DNA from: Podospora comata
Lineage: Eukaryota; Ascomycota; Sordariomycetes; Sordariales; Podosporaceae
Reading direction: 5' to 3'
NCBI GenBank assembly: GCA_017354895.1
Contig: CP071497.1
Location: 4,340,001-4,404,000, forward strand
Length of the DNA stretch: 64,000 nucleotides
In this document: positions 1-9,320 of the stretch, piece by piece
Numbering within the stretch: position 1 is the first letter of the stretch
Layout of the letters: every line of letters starts with the position of its first letter
Position numbers and translations under genes: made by a program
The notes under the pieces: model-generated
Database searches by the model: none
The model's input: the letters and a program-made list of their open reading frames with translations, nothing else
What the model was told of the DNA's origin: nothing

Positions 1-923
1 CCTGCATCAAGGATAGTCGAGCCCAGTGTCGCCTATCGCAGTCGAATCTGATACTTACCAACGTCGACCGCCTTGCAACACGAATTCCGATACCAACGTC
101 GTCTCCGAGAAGCGAAGGCACGAGCATTACTGGTACTCTAGCACCAGCACCTCACTCAGAGCAACAATCCCGCGTTGGAACTCCCGGGGACGCGGCCGGC
201 ATTATCGTAGGGGGTATCATGGCTATAGTTGCCTACTTCCTCGGTAGCTATCTTTTATTCATCTACAGACAGCGTCTTCACGGTTCGCCTCTCAACAAAA
301 GCTTTCGCGTCTTGGAGGTTCGATCTCAATGGAGAGATGCAAGAGCAAAGGCCAGAAGCGAGCTCCCTTCCCATCATGGAATGTCCGAGTTGGCCGCTTC
401 CACACCAACATCTTCTTTGCCGCTTCTTCCTTCGCTGCCAGCGGCGGAACCACCTCTATCTGTTGCGGTGGGGGTGACGAGGGAAAGGCAGGTGGATATC
501 ACACATCCCCTCCCACCACCACCACCCCTGAAACTGAGGCCACCACTCTCGACGTCGCCGGACACTCCGATGGTCACACTGCCGGTGTCCCCTCCATCGG
601 CCACTGTCCCAACCCTGACGCCGACCGGCATCTCTCCTGTGTCAACAAAGACGACGAACATTGTGACGCAGCACGCTCCACTCTCACCGCCGCCGAGGAT
701 CCCACTTCCACCTACACCCATGCAGGGAAATATGCATAGGTTGAACGTGCTGGAATACACCAAGATGCCAGGAACCCTTGGGACAGCGGAGGATGGCAAG
801 AAACAAGGGATGGAAGGCATTGATACCGGAGGAGTGGTGTTGGAGGTATGTGCAAACGAACAAGAAAAGCAAGAGGATAGCAGCTCCGCAAGGGCAGACA
901 GCAGCACAATTGTCTGGATGTAG
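1..923 (+). CDS. single-pass membrane protein, 3' part only (5' end outside window)
   Basis: The frame is open from base 3 to the stop at 921-923, so the gene starts left of the window. The visible part begins with a Ser/Thr/Pro-rich stretch, then a Gly-rich hydrophobic segment (A-G-I-I-V-G-G-I-M-A-I-V-A-Y-F-L) around bases 195-260, followed at once by a basic stop-transfer sequence (Y-R-Q-R). The remaining ~210 residues are Pro/Ser/Thr-rich and probably disordered. A Ser/Thr stalk, one membrane span and a disordered cytosolic tail is the layout of many fungal cell-surface or wall-sensor-like proteins. I cannot assign a family. An ATG at 219 inside the membrane segment gives a shorter frame but is unlikely to be the true start. 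Confidence 0.6.
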   Translation, partial: CIKDSRAQCRLSQSNLILTNVDRLATRIPIPTSSPRSEGTSITGTLAPAPHSEQQSRVGTPGDAAGIIVGGIMAIVAYFLGSYLLFIYRQRLHGSPLNKSFRVLEVRSQWRDARAKARSELPSHHGMSELAASTPTSSLPLLPSLPAAEPPLSVAVGVTRERQVDITHPLPPPPPLKLRPPLSTSPDTPMVTLPVSPPSATVPTLTPTGISPVSTKTTNIVTQHAPLSPPPRIPLPPTPMQGNMHRLNVLEYTKMPGTLGTAEDGKKQGMEGIDTGGVVLEVCANEQEKQEDSSSARADSSTIVWM

Positions 924-1003
924 CTCGATTGGCCAAATTTGAACATGGCCATGACTGAATGTGGCGGCAAAATGGGGGATCCTCTTGAGGTATTGGAGAA
1001 GTG

Positions 1004-1030
1004 AGGTTATGCAGGTTATGCAGGTTATGC
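1004..1030. repeat. three tandem copies of a 9-bp unit
   Basis: The unit AGGTTATGC is repeated three times in a row, and a partial fourth copy (GGTTATGC) follows at about 1034-1041. It lies in the ~300-bp gap between two convergent genes, where I see no other feature. Confidence 0.7.
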
Positions 1031-1227
1031 ATTGGGTTATGCACTCCTTTCAACTCCCCCTTAAAGACGTGATTATGCATGCACAACATGATGACATTAG
1101 GGTGTGGGCTTCCTATCGGCAGGACAAGGCTCAAGGTTTAGCCGCAGGGAAACAACATGCTTTCAACATGACTCCGATACAGAACCCAAAATACACACTG
1201 CGGAAGAAACTGATCGACTGCGGGATT

Positions 1228-2714
1228 TCAACGTCTACCAACACCGACCGACGACCGTGCAGCCATCACCGGAATGTTGGAAGCCTCGGTGCCACGGATG
1301 CAGTCTCGTACCGTTGATGCCTCTGGCTGGCCTTTTTCCAGATAATATCCCTGGCGCGGTCCAGATTCCAAAAAGTTACCATGGTGCACACCCTGAGCCA
1401 GAGGCGCTCCATGACGTTGGAAACCCCCGGAAGGCTGTTCTGAGTGACCCTCCGCCAAATACGAGACGCTCGTAACTGTCCCATTAATTTGCAGAGTTCC
1501 CCTGTCCCCGACGGTCGCGTTGAACTGAACATTGACTCGTGGGTTCTCTTCTCCAATTCTCGTTGTCGAAGACTGTTCCTGGGGGACCATCTCCCCGATG
1601 AAAGAACACAGCTGCTTGAACCCAGGTTCGTTATCCGAGGCAAACTGGCACATGTTGACATGATCACGGTGGACCGGCTTGGGCTCCGCGCCAGGTATCG
1701 CCATGTCGGCCACCGTCTGGTCGACGATCAAATCCTTGGCGCCCGGTAGCGGGAGCTGTTCGCAGAAGTTGACGATTTTCCATCTCAGGGAGGTGCGGCC
1801 TTTTGCGTCGATTCCTCTGGTCCCGTCGGCGAGAACGTGGCGGAAGTCGTCCATTAGGTTGACGAGCTGCTCGGAATCCTTTTGTAGGGCCTTGACGAGC
1901 TTCGAGTGGGAAAGCCCGATTCTCCGGAAGAAGCCTCCGCTGCGGGGTGAATCGAGAGCTGAGTATGCTTTGGCGAGGTGAGACCAGTTGTCTTTGGAGT
2001 TCGCCAGGTGTGGTGTCCCTAGGAAGCTCTGTTAAGCCGTCAGTGACTATTTATGAGGATAGACCATCGGACGAAGGGGTGGTTTACGATACCGGCTGTT
2101 GCGTCGGCAAGGTGTTGGTATCTGCGCTCGTACTGGGCGATCAAGAGAGCTTGTTTGACAATAAGGCCACCCAGACAGTGAGCAACGAACACGATGGGGC
2201 GACGGGCATCGATACCCTTGCGGTCGAGGTCGAGTAAATCGAGAAGAGTCCTGGCCAGGTCACGGATGCCGGCTACTGAATCGTTATGAAAGACGTCTCC
2301 GTTGTATCCAAAGGTGAAGACTCTTGCTCGTTCCAGCCTCGGTTGTCGATGGAGTAAGTCTCGCGGCCAGACGATTCTCTCTGGCAAAATCCCGTCCTTC
2401 GTCCTCGGATTCACAGGGCCATGGCGGTCGCGAAGGACGAGGCTCGTTCCGGGGTCTGTATGAGATTCGACGTTAGATGTTCGGGCATGTCCTGGTGCTG
2501 GTTTCGACTCTGATTTCTGCTTGGATGTGTTGTCGCATTCCCACGTCTTGATCGGATCGCCGTTGACACCGTGGACTACTACGATACTGTAAGGGTTAAC
2601 TACTTGTCGACGTCACAGCGGGAAACACACAGTTGAAAAGGCTCACTCAATGTTGGGCGTAACCGGATTCCCGGGCTCTGGGTAGAGCTGTTGGAGGAAC
2701 ACTCGATCTGACAT
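1228..2714 (-). CDS. SesB-like/DUF676 alpha/beta hydrolase with Asn/Gly-rich tail
   Basis: Three exons fit: 2714-2647, 2586-2088 and 2028-1228, with 60-bp and 59-bp GT-AG introns, giving 455 residues. The N-terminus reads into I-V-V-V-H-G-V-N-G, then T-W, W-P-R-D-L-L, the nucleophile-elbow segment V-F-V-A-H-C-L-G-G, and, across the second intron, L-G-T-P-H. A likely catalytic His lies in H-R-D-H-V-N-M-C near residue 312. This order is diagnostic of the fungal DUF676/PGAP1-like lipase-esterase domain found in SesB proteins and at the N-terminus of some NLRs. The usual nucleophile Ser is Cys here (residue 160). Residues ~355-374 (bases 1474-1533) resemble a fungal amyloid signalling motif. The gene is divergent from a second hydrolase 390 bp away. 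The substrate is unknown. Confidence 0.8.
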
Positions 2715-3106
2715 TGTCGCCTGGCATTCGGACCAAGTTGTGTCTGTGTGGAGGGTGTGTCGAGGAGGCAGATAGTCAGTGTAATGTGGAGATTTTGAGC
2801 TGAAAGAGTGTTAGATCACAGTTGCAGCTGGGCAGTTTCCTGTCTTCGACGTGGTCGCATGATATTCCTAAACATGTCGACTTGGCAAAACACAACCCAA
2901 TGTGTGGGTCGTTGGCCAGCAGTTCGTAGGGCAGCTGCTCAGTTGCGGAACAAACAGATCAGTCACAGCCCTCCACGACTGTGTCGGCCCAAAGCCGTGT
3001 TGAGTAATCCTTGAATAGCATTAAAGGCCCTCACATGGAGGCCGAGTCGTCCGTTTCCCTGAAAACCACACTTCTTCCAGGCAACATCACCAGTTTGACA
3101 GACACG

Positions 3107-4301
3107 ATGGACGAGAGGGAACTGAAACAAGATCGTGATAACGCTGACAAGGGTCTTCCAGGACTTTATGTCGTGTCCGAACCATCCACCAATGACGTGA
3201 AGAATGACGAAGAGATTCTCGAGTACGTCCGACACCCCATTCACCACACTTGAACCTTCCCGGTTGTCGACGACCTGCTTCGCTAACAAGCCATCCACTT
3301 TCCAGCATAGTTTTTGTTCATGGCCTGAATGGCCACTGCGTCAAGACTTGGAGCTTGGAGAACAGCAGCAAGCTGAAGCGGCTGTTGGGTCAGGACAAAA
3401 GCGTGTTCTGGCCCTCGGACCTGCTCCCGAAAAAGACAAAGCACGCACGCATCATGACATGGCAGTACGAGAGCAAAGTATGGCGCAACCGAGCAAAAGC
3501 ATCAGTGACAGACACAGCGAAGCAGCTCCTCGGGGACCTACAAACAAAGCGGGAACTCTTGAGCTCCAGCGGGCCCATCGTCTTTGTCGCACACAGTTTG
3601 GGGGGAATTATTGTGAAACAGGCAAGAACCGCTTAGCTCGATGATCCGACCCTGGGCGAACCTTCACTGACAGCCAGTTGTCAACATTGCTCCAGGCCCT
3701 TTTCGAAGCCAATAAGATCCGGGTTGAGACATTCCGCGACATTGCCGATTCGACAACTGGAATAGTGAGTACCTACCCAGGGCGGACAGCTCGAGCTTTC
3801 ACTAACGGACCCATAACAACAACAGGTATTCTTTGGAACGCCTCACCGCGGCTCAGACGTAGCCAAGACTTTTGCTCCGCTGCACAAGATCACCTCCGTT
3901 GGCTGGGCCAGGTCGTTTCTCTCGGATCTCGAGACTCACTCTGATGAACTCCGCCGCATATCAGACGAGTTCCGGGCTGTTGCCCAGATGTACGTCATTG
4001 CGACGTTTTACGAGAGAAAGATATATCCTGGGCTTCAAAATCTGGTGCGTTTTTGTTTCTAACATACCCCCAACACAAACGATTGGCCGCTGACACACGG
4101 GGACAATAGATTGTTGACAAGCCTTCTGCCGTGATGGGCATCCCGCATGAAGATATTATGCCGCTTGACGGTGATCACGGCAGCATGTGCCGGTTTTCTC
4201 AGAATGACCCCCGCTTCGATAAGGTGTGGATGACCATCAGGAAAGCCGCAACGCCTTTGGCAGTTAGGGGACTGTCGCCTACTGCGGCGCAGTCAGTCTA
4301 G
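3107..4301 (+). CDS. SesB-like/DUF676 alpha/beta hydrolase, stand-alone
   Basis: Five exons join in frame: 3107-3222, 3306-3621, 3696-3764, 3826-4044 and 4110-4301, giving 303 residues. Splice sites are GT-AG except intron 2 (3622-3695), which starts with GCAAG after CAG and fits the GC-AG class. Motifs in order: D-I-V-F-V-H-G-L-N-G, K-T-W, W-P-S-D-L-L-P, V-F-V-A-H-S-L-G-G with the nucleophile Ser at about residue 136, V-F-F-G-T-P-H-R-G, and D-G-D-H-G-S-M-C with the likely catalytic His at about residue 263. All three triad positions look present, so an active esterase/lipase-like enzyme is expected. The protein ends soon after the domain, with no NACHT or repeat region. It shares this fold with the divergent gene to its left and with the NLR at 9.3 kb. 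The start ATG could be an earlier one at 3034. Confidence 0.85.
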
Positions 4302-5146
4302 ATGGAGATGAAGATGCATGATGCATCTGGCATTATTCCACGATTGGTACTACCCATAGGGGATTGATAGGCTAGATCGTGAACAGGAGATGCAACGAGG
4401 GAGGTAGGGAGACATATGTTAGGATATGCAGGGTAGGTGGTTGGTGCCCGGTGTGGGTCGTGTTCCCGTCATTGGGGTGCAGGTGGGTAAGCGGCTTTCC
4501 AGTCACGGTCTGAAGCTACCCCGTGGACGGGCCGTCTGTTGTTGGGTAGTGATTGTGAGAGCCCAGGACGAATGAAGATATGGGCAGTGGGTGCCCAACT
4601 TGGGATGCATAATCCCGAAAGAAGTCTGTACCTTGAGGTACTCTTGGATTTGTTCTGCTCACACCCCTTCGACGTCAAGTGCGGCACGGCTTCATGCGAC
4701 CGGGTTGTAGCCAAGTTCTTAGCATTTCAACAATTGGTGATGGACAGTATGTGGTTGATGTATCGATTGGGTGGCTGGAAAGGATGTCACACTGCCCGCC
4801 TGGAGGGAAGACGCGATCAGACCTTCTCATGTGCGTAGGAACCTGTGGAAGCCAATGCTACAAACTGATCAGCTTTCACGGACATCAACAACTCCGGTAT
4901 TCAAATACGTGGCATACTTAAACTGTGGATTGACACCTGGCTTGATCTCGTTGACGCAGAGCTGCTGTTGAGCATCACATCGACTCATCACATCGACTCA
5001 CCACATCTTCCCCTTCCGAGCCATTCAGTCGTTTCCTTGATTCCCACAGGTAAGCTGTTGAGAGACTGACTTCTACGAATGACGTGGTGGTCACAGCGTC
5101 TGACAATGTGACACCAGCCAGGCAATCCGCCTCTCTATCGTTCACA
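4302..5146. other. intergenic, no supported gene; short direct repeat
   Basis: No reading frame here has convincing coding character. At 4974-5007 the unit ATCACATCGACTC occurs twice in a row, followed by a partial third copy. The region probably holds the 3' UTR of the hydrolase and the promoter of the next gene. Confidence 0.4.
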
Positions 5147-5500
5147 ATGCCTCCCAAGCAAGCCAAGGAAGTCCCGTACCCGGAGAAGCAAAGTTACAGG
5201 GCCAAGGGACTCAAACTCGACACTGCGGCATATGCCGACACCCTCACCAATGCCTACAAGACAACAAGGGACATTGCCTCGCAAATCCGAGAGCAAATCG
5301 AACCATTCATCAGGAAGGCGAGGGCAAGAGTCAATTATCTGATCGAGATTATTCAACAGCTTCGGAAAGAGATTAGGATTGCCAGGGAAACTTTGATCAT
5401 TACCAACAGGGATGAGTTGTATCCCTCTATTATGGCAATGGAGGAGGTGGGCGATCCATTATTCTGGAGGCTAGATGAAGAGTACAAGGAGGCGCCGTGA
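5147..5500 (+). CDS. small helical/coiled-coil protein, unrecognised
   Basis: 117 residues from the ATG at 5147 (M-P-P-K-Q-A-K). The central part (about residues 35-95) is rich in charged and aliphatic residues and should form long helices, with heptad-like spacing in R-A-R-V-N-Y-L-I-E-I-I-Q-Q-L-R-K-E. There is no signal peptide or membrane segment. An in-frame ATG upstream at 5084 would add 21 residues of non-conserved look; the later start is preferred because the lysine/proline-rich beginning is typical. I do not recognise a family. It sits between the hydrolase pair and the ankyrin gene. Confidence 0.5.
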   Translation: MPPKQAKEVPYPEKQSYRAKGLKLDTAAYADTLTNAYKTTRDIASQIREQIEPFIRKARARVNYLIEIIQQLRKEIRIARETLIITNRDELYPSIMAMEEVGDPLFWRLDEEYKEAP

Positions 5501-6054
5501 GTTTGAGATGGTTGATAGCAAGACAAATCTGTACAATGCATACCTGATCAGGAACTTCCTTGTAGTGAGAAACTTGCCTCATGAAGCCCACATTATGCTT
5601 CGTAATACCATCCACGTCTCTCTCACTGTGTGTCCTATACCCAATTGTTGTTGAGACCCTAGCGTTCTGATGCTGTCAGAGTGTAAAGTCCCCATGTGAA
5701 GATCTTTCTATTGTCCTTTGTAGGTAGGTGGGTATTTGGCAATTGAATTTCAGATCGTTCCTATGTCGAGCAATCAGCAACCATTTACATGGCTGAGTCT
5801 ATCATCATCGTCAAGGTAGTTGCAGAGCTGGTTGTTCAGGGGCAGACCCAATGTTGAAACTTCTGAGTGCTGTGAGCGCCTATGAATGGTCACGGAATGT
5901 CACCAGCCTACGTATCTTGATATCACGTCCCATAATTGCGTATTCATGCAACATTGTCTTGATACTTCACAGGAAACCTATAATCATTTACAGGCGGGAA
6001 CGTCGTCAACGAAGGAACCAGTAAACTTCCATTGGATATCTGTCATGCTACTCT
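5501..6054. other. intergenic, nothing seen
   Basis: This stretch lies between the ends of two convergent genes. No frame, repeat or RNA gene is visible. Confidence 0.4.
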
Positions 6055-6921
6055 TTAGCTGTTGACGGCAGTTCCTCTCCCGGCCCCGACATTCCCGCCT
6101 CCACCACCCCCACCCCCTGAGGCACCAGTTCCAGTCTGCCTGCCACTCTGCCTCTCTTCCACCTTGGCAAGGTGGTCCATCAGCAACTCGGCAACGGTAG
6201 CATGACCGCCCTTGACGGCCGCATCCATGGCGGAGTCGCCGTCATGGGTCCTGGGGCTGGGGTCTGCGCCCGCGTCCAAGAGGATCTCGACAATGCGGGC
6301 ATGACCACTGGTGGCAGCCCCGTACAATGGCATAAGATACCCCTTGCTCTCCTGGTTGTGTTTGGCCCCAGATTTCAACAAACTCTTGACTACTCTTGTA
6401 TGCCCATTAGTCGAAGCCAGATACAGCGCCGTCATCCCGTCACCGTCCTGCAGGTTGATCTCCTCTTTGACACCCTTTTTACCGAGAAGGGACTTGACGA
6501 CATGAACGTAGCCGACACCGGCAGCATGGCAGAGTGGGTTCCAATTGACATGAAACTCCTTGGTGGCAGTCACGGCGTCTTCTTCCACCAACAATTCGGA
6601 TGCGAGTTCGTTGTCGTTGCTCAGCGCCGCTCGGAGGGGAGTCCAGTCCTTGGTGTTCTTCAGGTTGACGTCGATGCCCTTCTGAGCAAGGAGTACCTCG
6701 ATCACATCAGCATGGCCGACAAAGGCGGCGGAGAACAAGGGGCCGGCCCCGTCCTTGTCCTTGCCGTTAAGGATCTTGTCTTTGAACACGTCGGGAAACG
6801 ACTTTTCGTGCCTCTTGAGAAGGAGCTCAACCAACGGTGCGAAACCGCCGGATGAGGCGGCGCGCAGTGACGCTGCTGCTCGGTCCACGGCCTCGTCGGA
6901 TGTATTTGGACTGCCAGCCAT
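6055..6921 (-). CDS. ankyrin-repeat protein
   Basis: An uninterrupted frame of 288 residues from the ATG at 6921. At least five ankyrin repeats can be seen, with hallmark pieces such as P-L-F-S-A-A-F-V-G-H, T-P-L-R-A-A-L, P-L-C-H-A-A, T-A-L-Y-L-A-S-T-N-G-H and M-P-L-Y-G-A-A-T-S-G-H, each followed by a V/I-V-x-x-L-L helix. The tail is Gly/Ser-rich, including a run of eight glycines, and probably disordered. Ankyrin repeats bind partner proteins, so the partner decides the role. A GTGAGT donor near 6997 and CTATAG directly before the ATG suggest an intron in the 5' leader. The gene lies between hydrolase and NLR genes, but a functional link is only inferred. Confidence 0.85.
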   Translation of the reverse strand: MAGSPNTSDEAVDRAAASLRAASSGGFAPLVELLLKRHEKSFPDVFKDKILNGKDKDGAGPLFSAAFVGHADVIEVLLAQKGIDVNLKNTKDWTPLRAALSNDNELASELLVEEDAVTATKEFHVNWNPLCHAAGVGYVHVVKSLLGKKGVKEEINLQDGDGMTALYLASTNGHTRVVKSLLKSGAKHNQESKGYLMPLYGAATSGHARIVEILLDAGADPSPRTHDGDSAMDAAVKGGHATVAELLMDHLAKVEERQSGRQTGTGASGGGGGGGGNVGAGRGTAVNS

Positions 6922-8518
6922 CTATAGAATGTCGGACTCTTGAGTTGAGACGGATTGGTTGAAGTCCACGAAGAAATGGTAGATCGGTACTCACTTTTCG
7001 CCCGGTTGTCAGGAACACCAGCACTGTTTCGATGAGGATTGACTTGAAGATTGCGAGTCAACCGAGGGCTGAGGTGTCGTCTCTGTTGATGTTGACTTTC
7101 GAAAGTTCAATGGAGTTGGAAAGTCGACACGGGAGCCTAAATCGTGCCGGGGAGTGGCAAGCTCTGAAACAATATGTTCTACCGTGGGGAGAATATGGCG
7201 ACAGGACTCGTTTGGCATTCTCCGCGAAGCGGAGGCGGATATTCCTTGACATATAGCCTATACACAAGGTAGGTAAGCTTACGAGATTGTGCTAAGGTCC
7301 TTTCATGGAAGCCAAGTCCAAATTAGGTCATGGTCTCCATTCGTTGCCCAGCTTGTTGGGCCCCCATGGCACAGTCGCAGATGATTTAGAGTGATTTCTC
7401 AGTCATTCCCAGGAAGCTTCCCCTCTTGGAAACGCCTTAGAACCGGAAATAACCCCGATGAAAACCCAACACTGTATCATTAGCCCTTTGCCAATCATTG
7501 CTAGGCATCCACCCTCATGTATTCCGCGTGCCTAGCATCTCGCATTCAGACCTGACCCTACCAGGATCTCTGGTCATCGCCTTTACGTTACTTTATCGAA
7601 GAGTTGTTTTCTCCCACGGGGCCCAAACACGGCACCTCAAGTGAGCAAGTCACTCAAAGTATCGCACTACATCGGACAGGCAAGAGTAGCACACCCTCAA
7701 TGCGTTGGGCGTAGGCGGCGCGGATATCGGAAAGGCGGTTTCCTTTCTCCGTGGAAGGCCCCAATTGGCAATCCGCAGCGTCGTGACTGTTTGGAATAGG
7801 TATCGAGGCCAGTCTTGTAGATAGTTGAACTGGATGGGTAACATCTTTGGAGTTGAGTCCGGCTCCGCCATAACAACGTGCGTGGAGATCACTACTGGCG
7901 TGATTGGGCAAGATACACTCAAACCTCTCTTGCAGGATGCCAGGGTACTCTGCCTGCAAGACATCTCATTTGTTCGGTTCTTGGACCGTTGGGAAACACA
8001 ACAGCAGGATGTGAGCATACGCTGCATGCAGTATTGCTCCTCAACCTAGAGGAATAACGCCCTGCATAGGTCCTGTCCCTCATATTTGAGGAACAACAAC
8101 ATGTTGCATGCATCATGTGGGAACCCTTTGATCCACGTCGTTCATGTATATGGGAACTTTCTACTAATTTCATTGGGCACTCATCTTTTATGGCTCCCGA
8201 GAAGTCAATGAGTGGTATAGAATATCTCCGTCTACTGTCGTATGAGAGGTAAAGCGTAAAGGCTTGGCTGGCATGTTTTTGGATGGGACGGGAGCCCTTG
8301 AAGTTGTTGAGATCCATTGCTGCTACAGCCCGCAACAGCTGGACACGAGAGGTATGCAGTCGGGACTTTTTCTCGGTGGTCTAGAAACCCAATCAATATG
8401 GTCAAATGACTCTTTTCGACGTCTCCTTGCTATGGCTATCACATAAACGCAATGAGATGCATCAGATGCTGTGACGTTGGGCATCGTTGGGTGCATGTTT
8501 GCATTGGCGCCAATCTTC
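6922..8518. other. intergenic, 1.6 kb, no supported gene
   Basis: Several short open frames of 60-140 codons exist on both strands here, but none has recognisable motifs, long uninterrupted length or credible splice partners. The first ~150 bases probably hold the leader intron and promoter of the ankyrin gene. Confidence 0.35.
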
Positions 8519-9070
8519 TCACACGGACTTTGCCCTTCCCCTCCCTTTCGGGTTTCTTATCTTTTCCGTCAACTCTGCAATCTCCATTTCAAGCGCGTGT
8601 TCCATTGCTGTTTTGGCCCTTGAGAGTGGATTCCAATGCTTTTGCCCTGGAACACTGTCCCGCAGCTTGACCTGCAACTTCCATTTGTCCTCCTCGATGT
8701 CCCTTGCGTAATAGGACAGCTCCCAGTTCTTGGATCTCTCGGCTCTGAGTGCGGCCTCGAGATCAGAAATGACCTCTCGGGCGTTTCCGTCAAGCACACG
8801 TCGGACTTGTGAGTGGTAGAGAGAGGATTCGGCGAGGCCCTCGCGCAGCATTTGTCGCATGCTCTGAATGTCTTCGATCAAGTCGCGTTTTTCCCAGTCG
8901 TGTTCCCAGACTAGGGAGCCAAAGTAGATGTTTGCTTCTTCGAGTCGATCCAAAAGCTCCAATATGCGAGGGACTGCTGCATCCCAGTTGCTGTGGTTGT
9001 AGTGGCTGTTGTCGGTCGCCATGATGTCTTCGTTCCGTTGAGGGCCTGGCGTGACTGCTGGCCGTTCCAT
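8519..9070 (-). CDS. small coiled-coil protein, unrecognised
   Basis: 183 residues from the ATG at 9070. The sequence is strongly helical and charged, with leucines at heptad spacing in two blocks (about residues 33-85 and 95-175). The C-terminus is basic (K-G-R-G-R-A-K). No signal peptide, membrane span or catalytic motif is visible. The gene is divergent from the NLR gene, with starts about 250 bp apart, so they could share a promoter region. I do not recognise the family. Confidence 0.55.
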   Translation of the reverse strand: MERPAVTPGPQRNEDIMATDNSHYNHSNWDAAVPRILELLDRLEEANIYFGSLVWEHDWEKRDLIEDIQSMRQMLREGLAESSLYHSQVRRVLDGNAREVISDLEAALRAERSKNWELSYYARDIEEDKWKLQVKLRDSVPGQKHWNPLSRAKTAMEHALEMEIAELTEKIRNPKGRGRAKSV

Positions 9071-9320
9071 GGTCAATCGATGATCAGGTGCGTATGTTCG
9101 TCGTTGAGGTCACTGTTAGGTTGAATGTATTGAGTGGTTGGGTACCTACCTACCAAATACCTTACCACTGGTTCTACAATTTCATTGGTCCGCCACATGG
9201 CCCCATACTCACTCATCAACAATCGGTCGAGATCGCATCCCGAAATGGAGAGGTGAGTTCGAAGCACTCAATCGCGGTGAGCCGACCACATCGCACGACC
9301 AAGACAACGTGACACGGCAA

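Noticed and set aside
374-970. 198-codon minus-strand frame opposite the first membrane protein
   Set aside because: It is the antisense shadow of a Pro/Ser-rich plus-strand gene; its Gly/Val-rich sequence follows from that composition.
4974-5007. Possible CRISPR-like direct repeats
   Set aside because: Two to three adjacent short copies without spacers are simple tandem repeats; CRISPR arrays are not expected in a fungal chromosome.
6172-6855. 227-codon plus-strand frame opposite the ankyrin gene
   Set aside because: It is antisense to clear ankyrin repeats and has no motif of its own.
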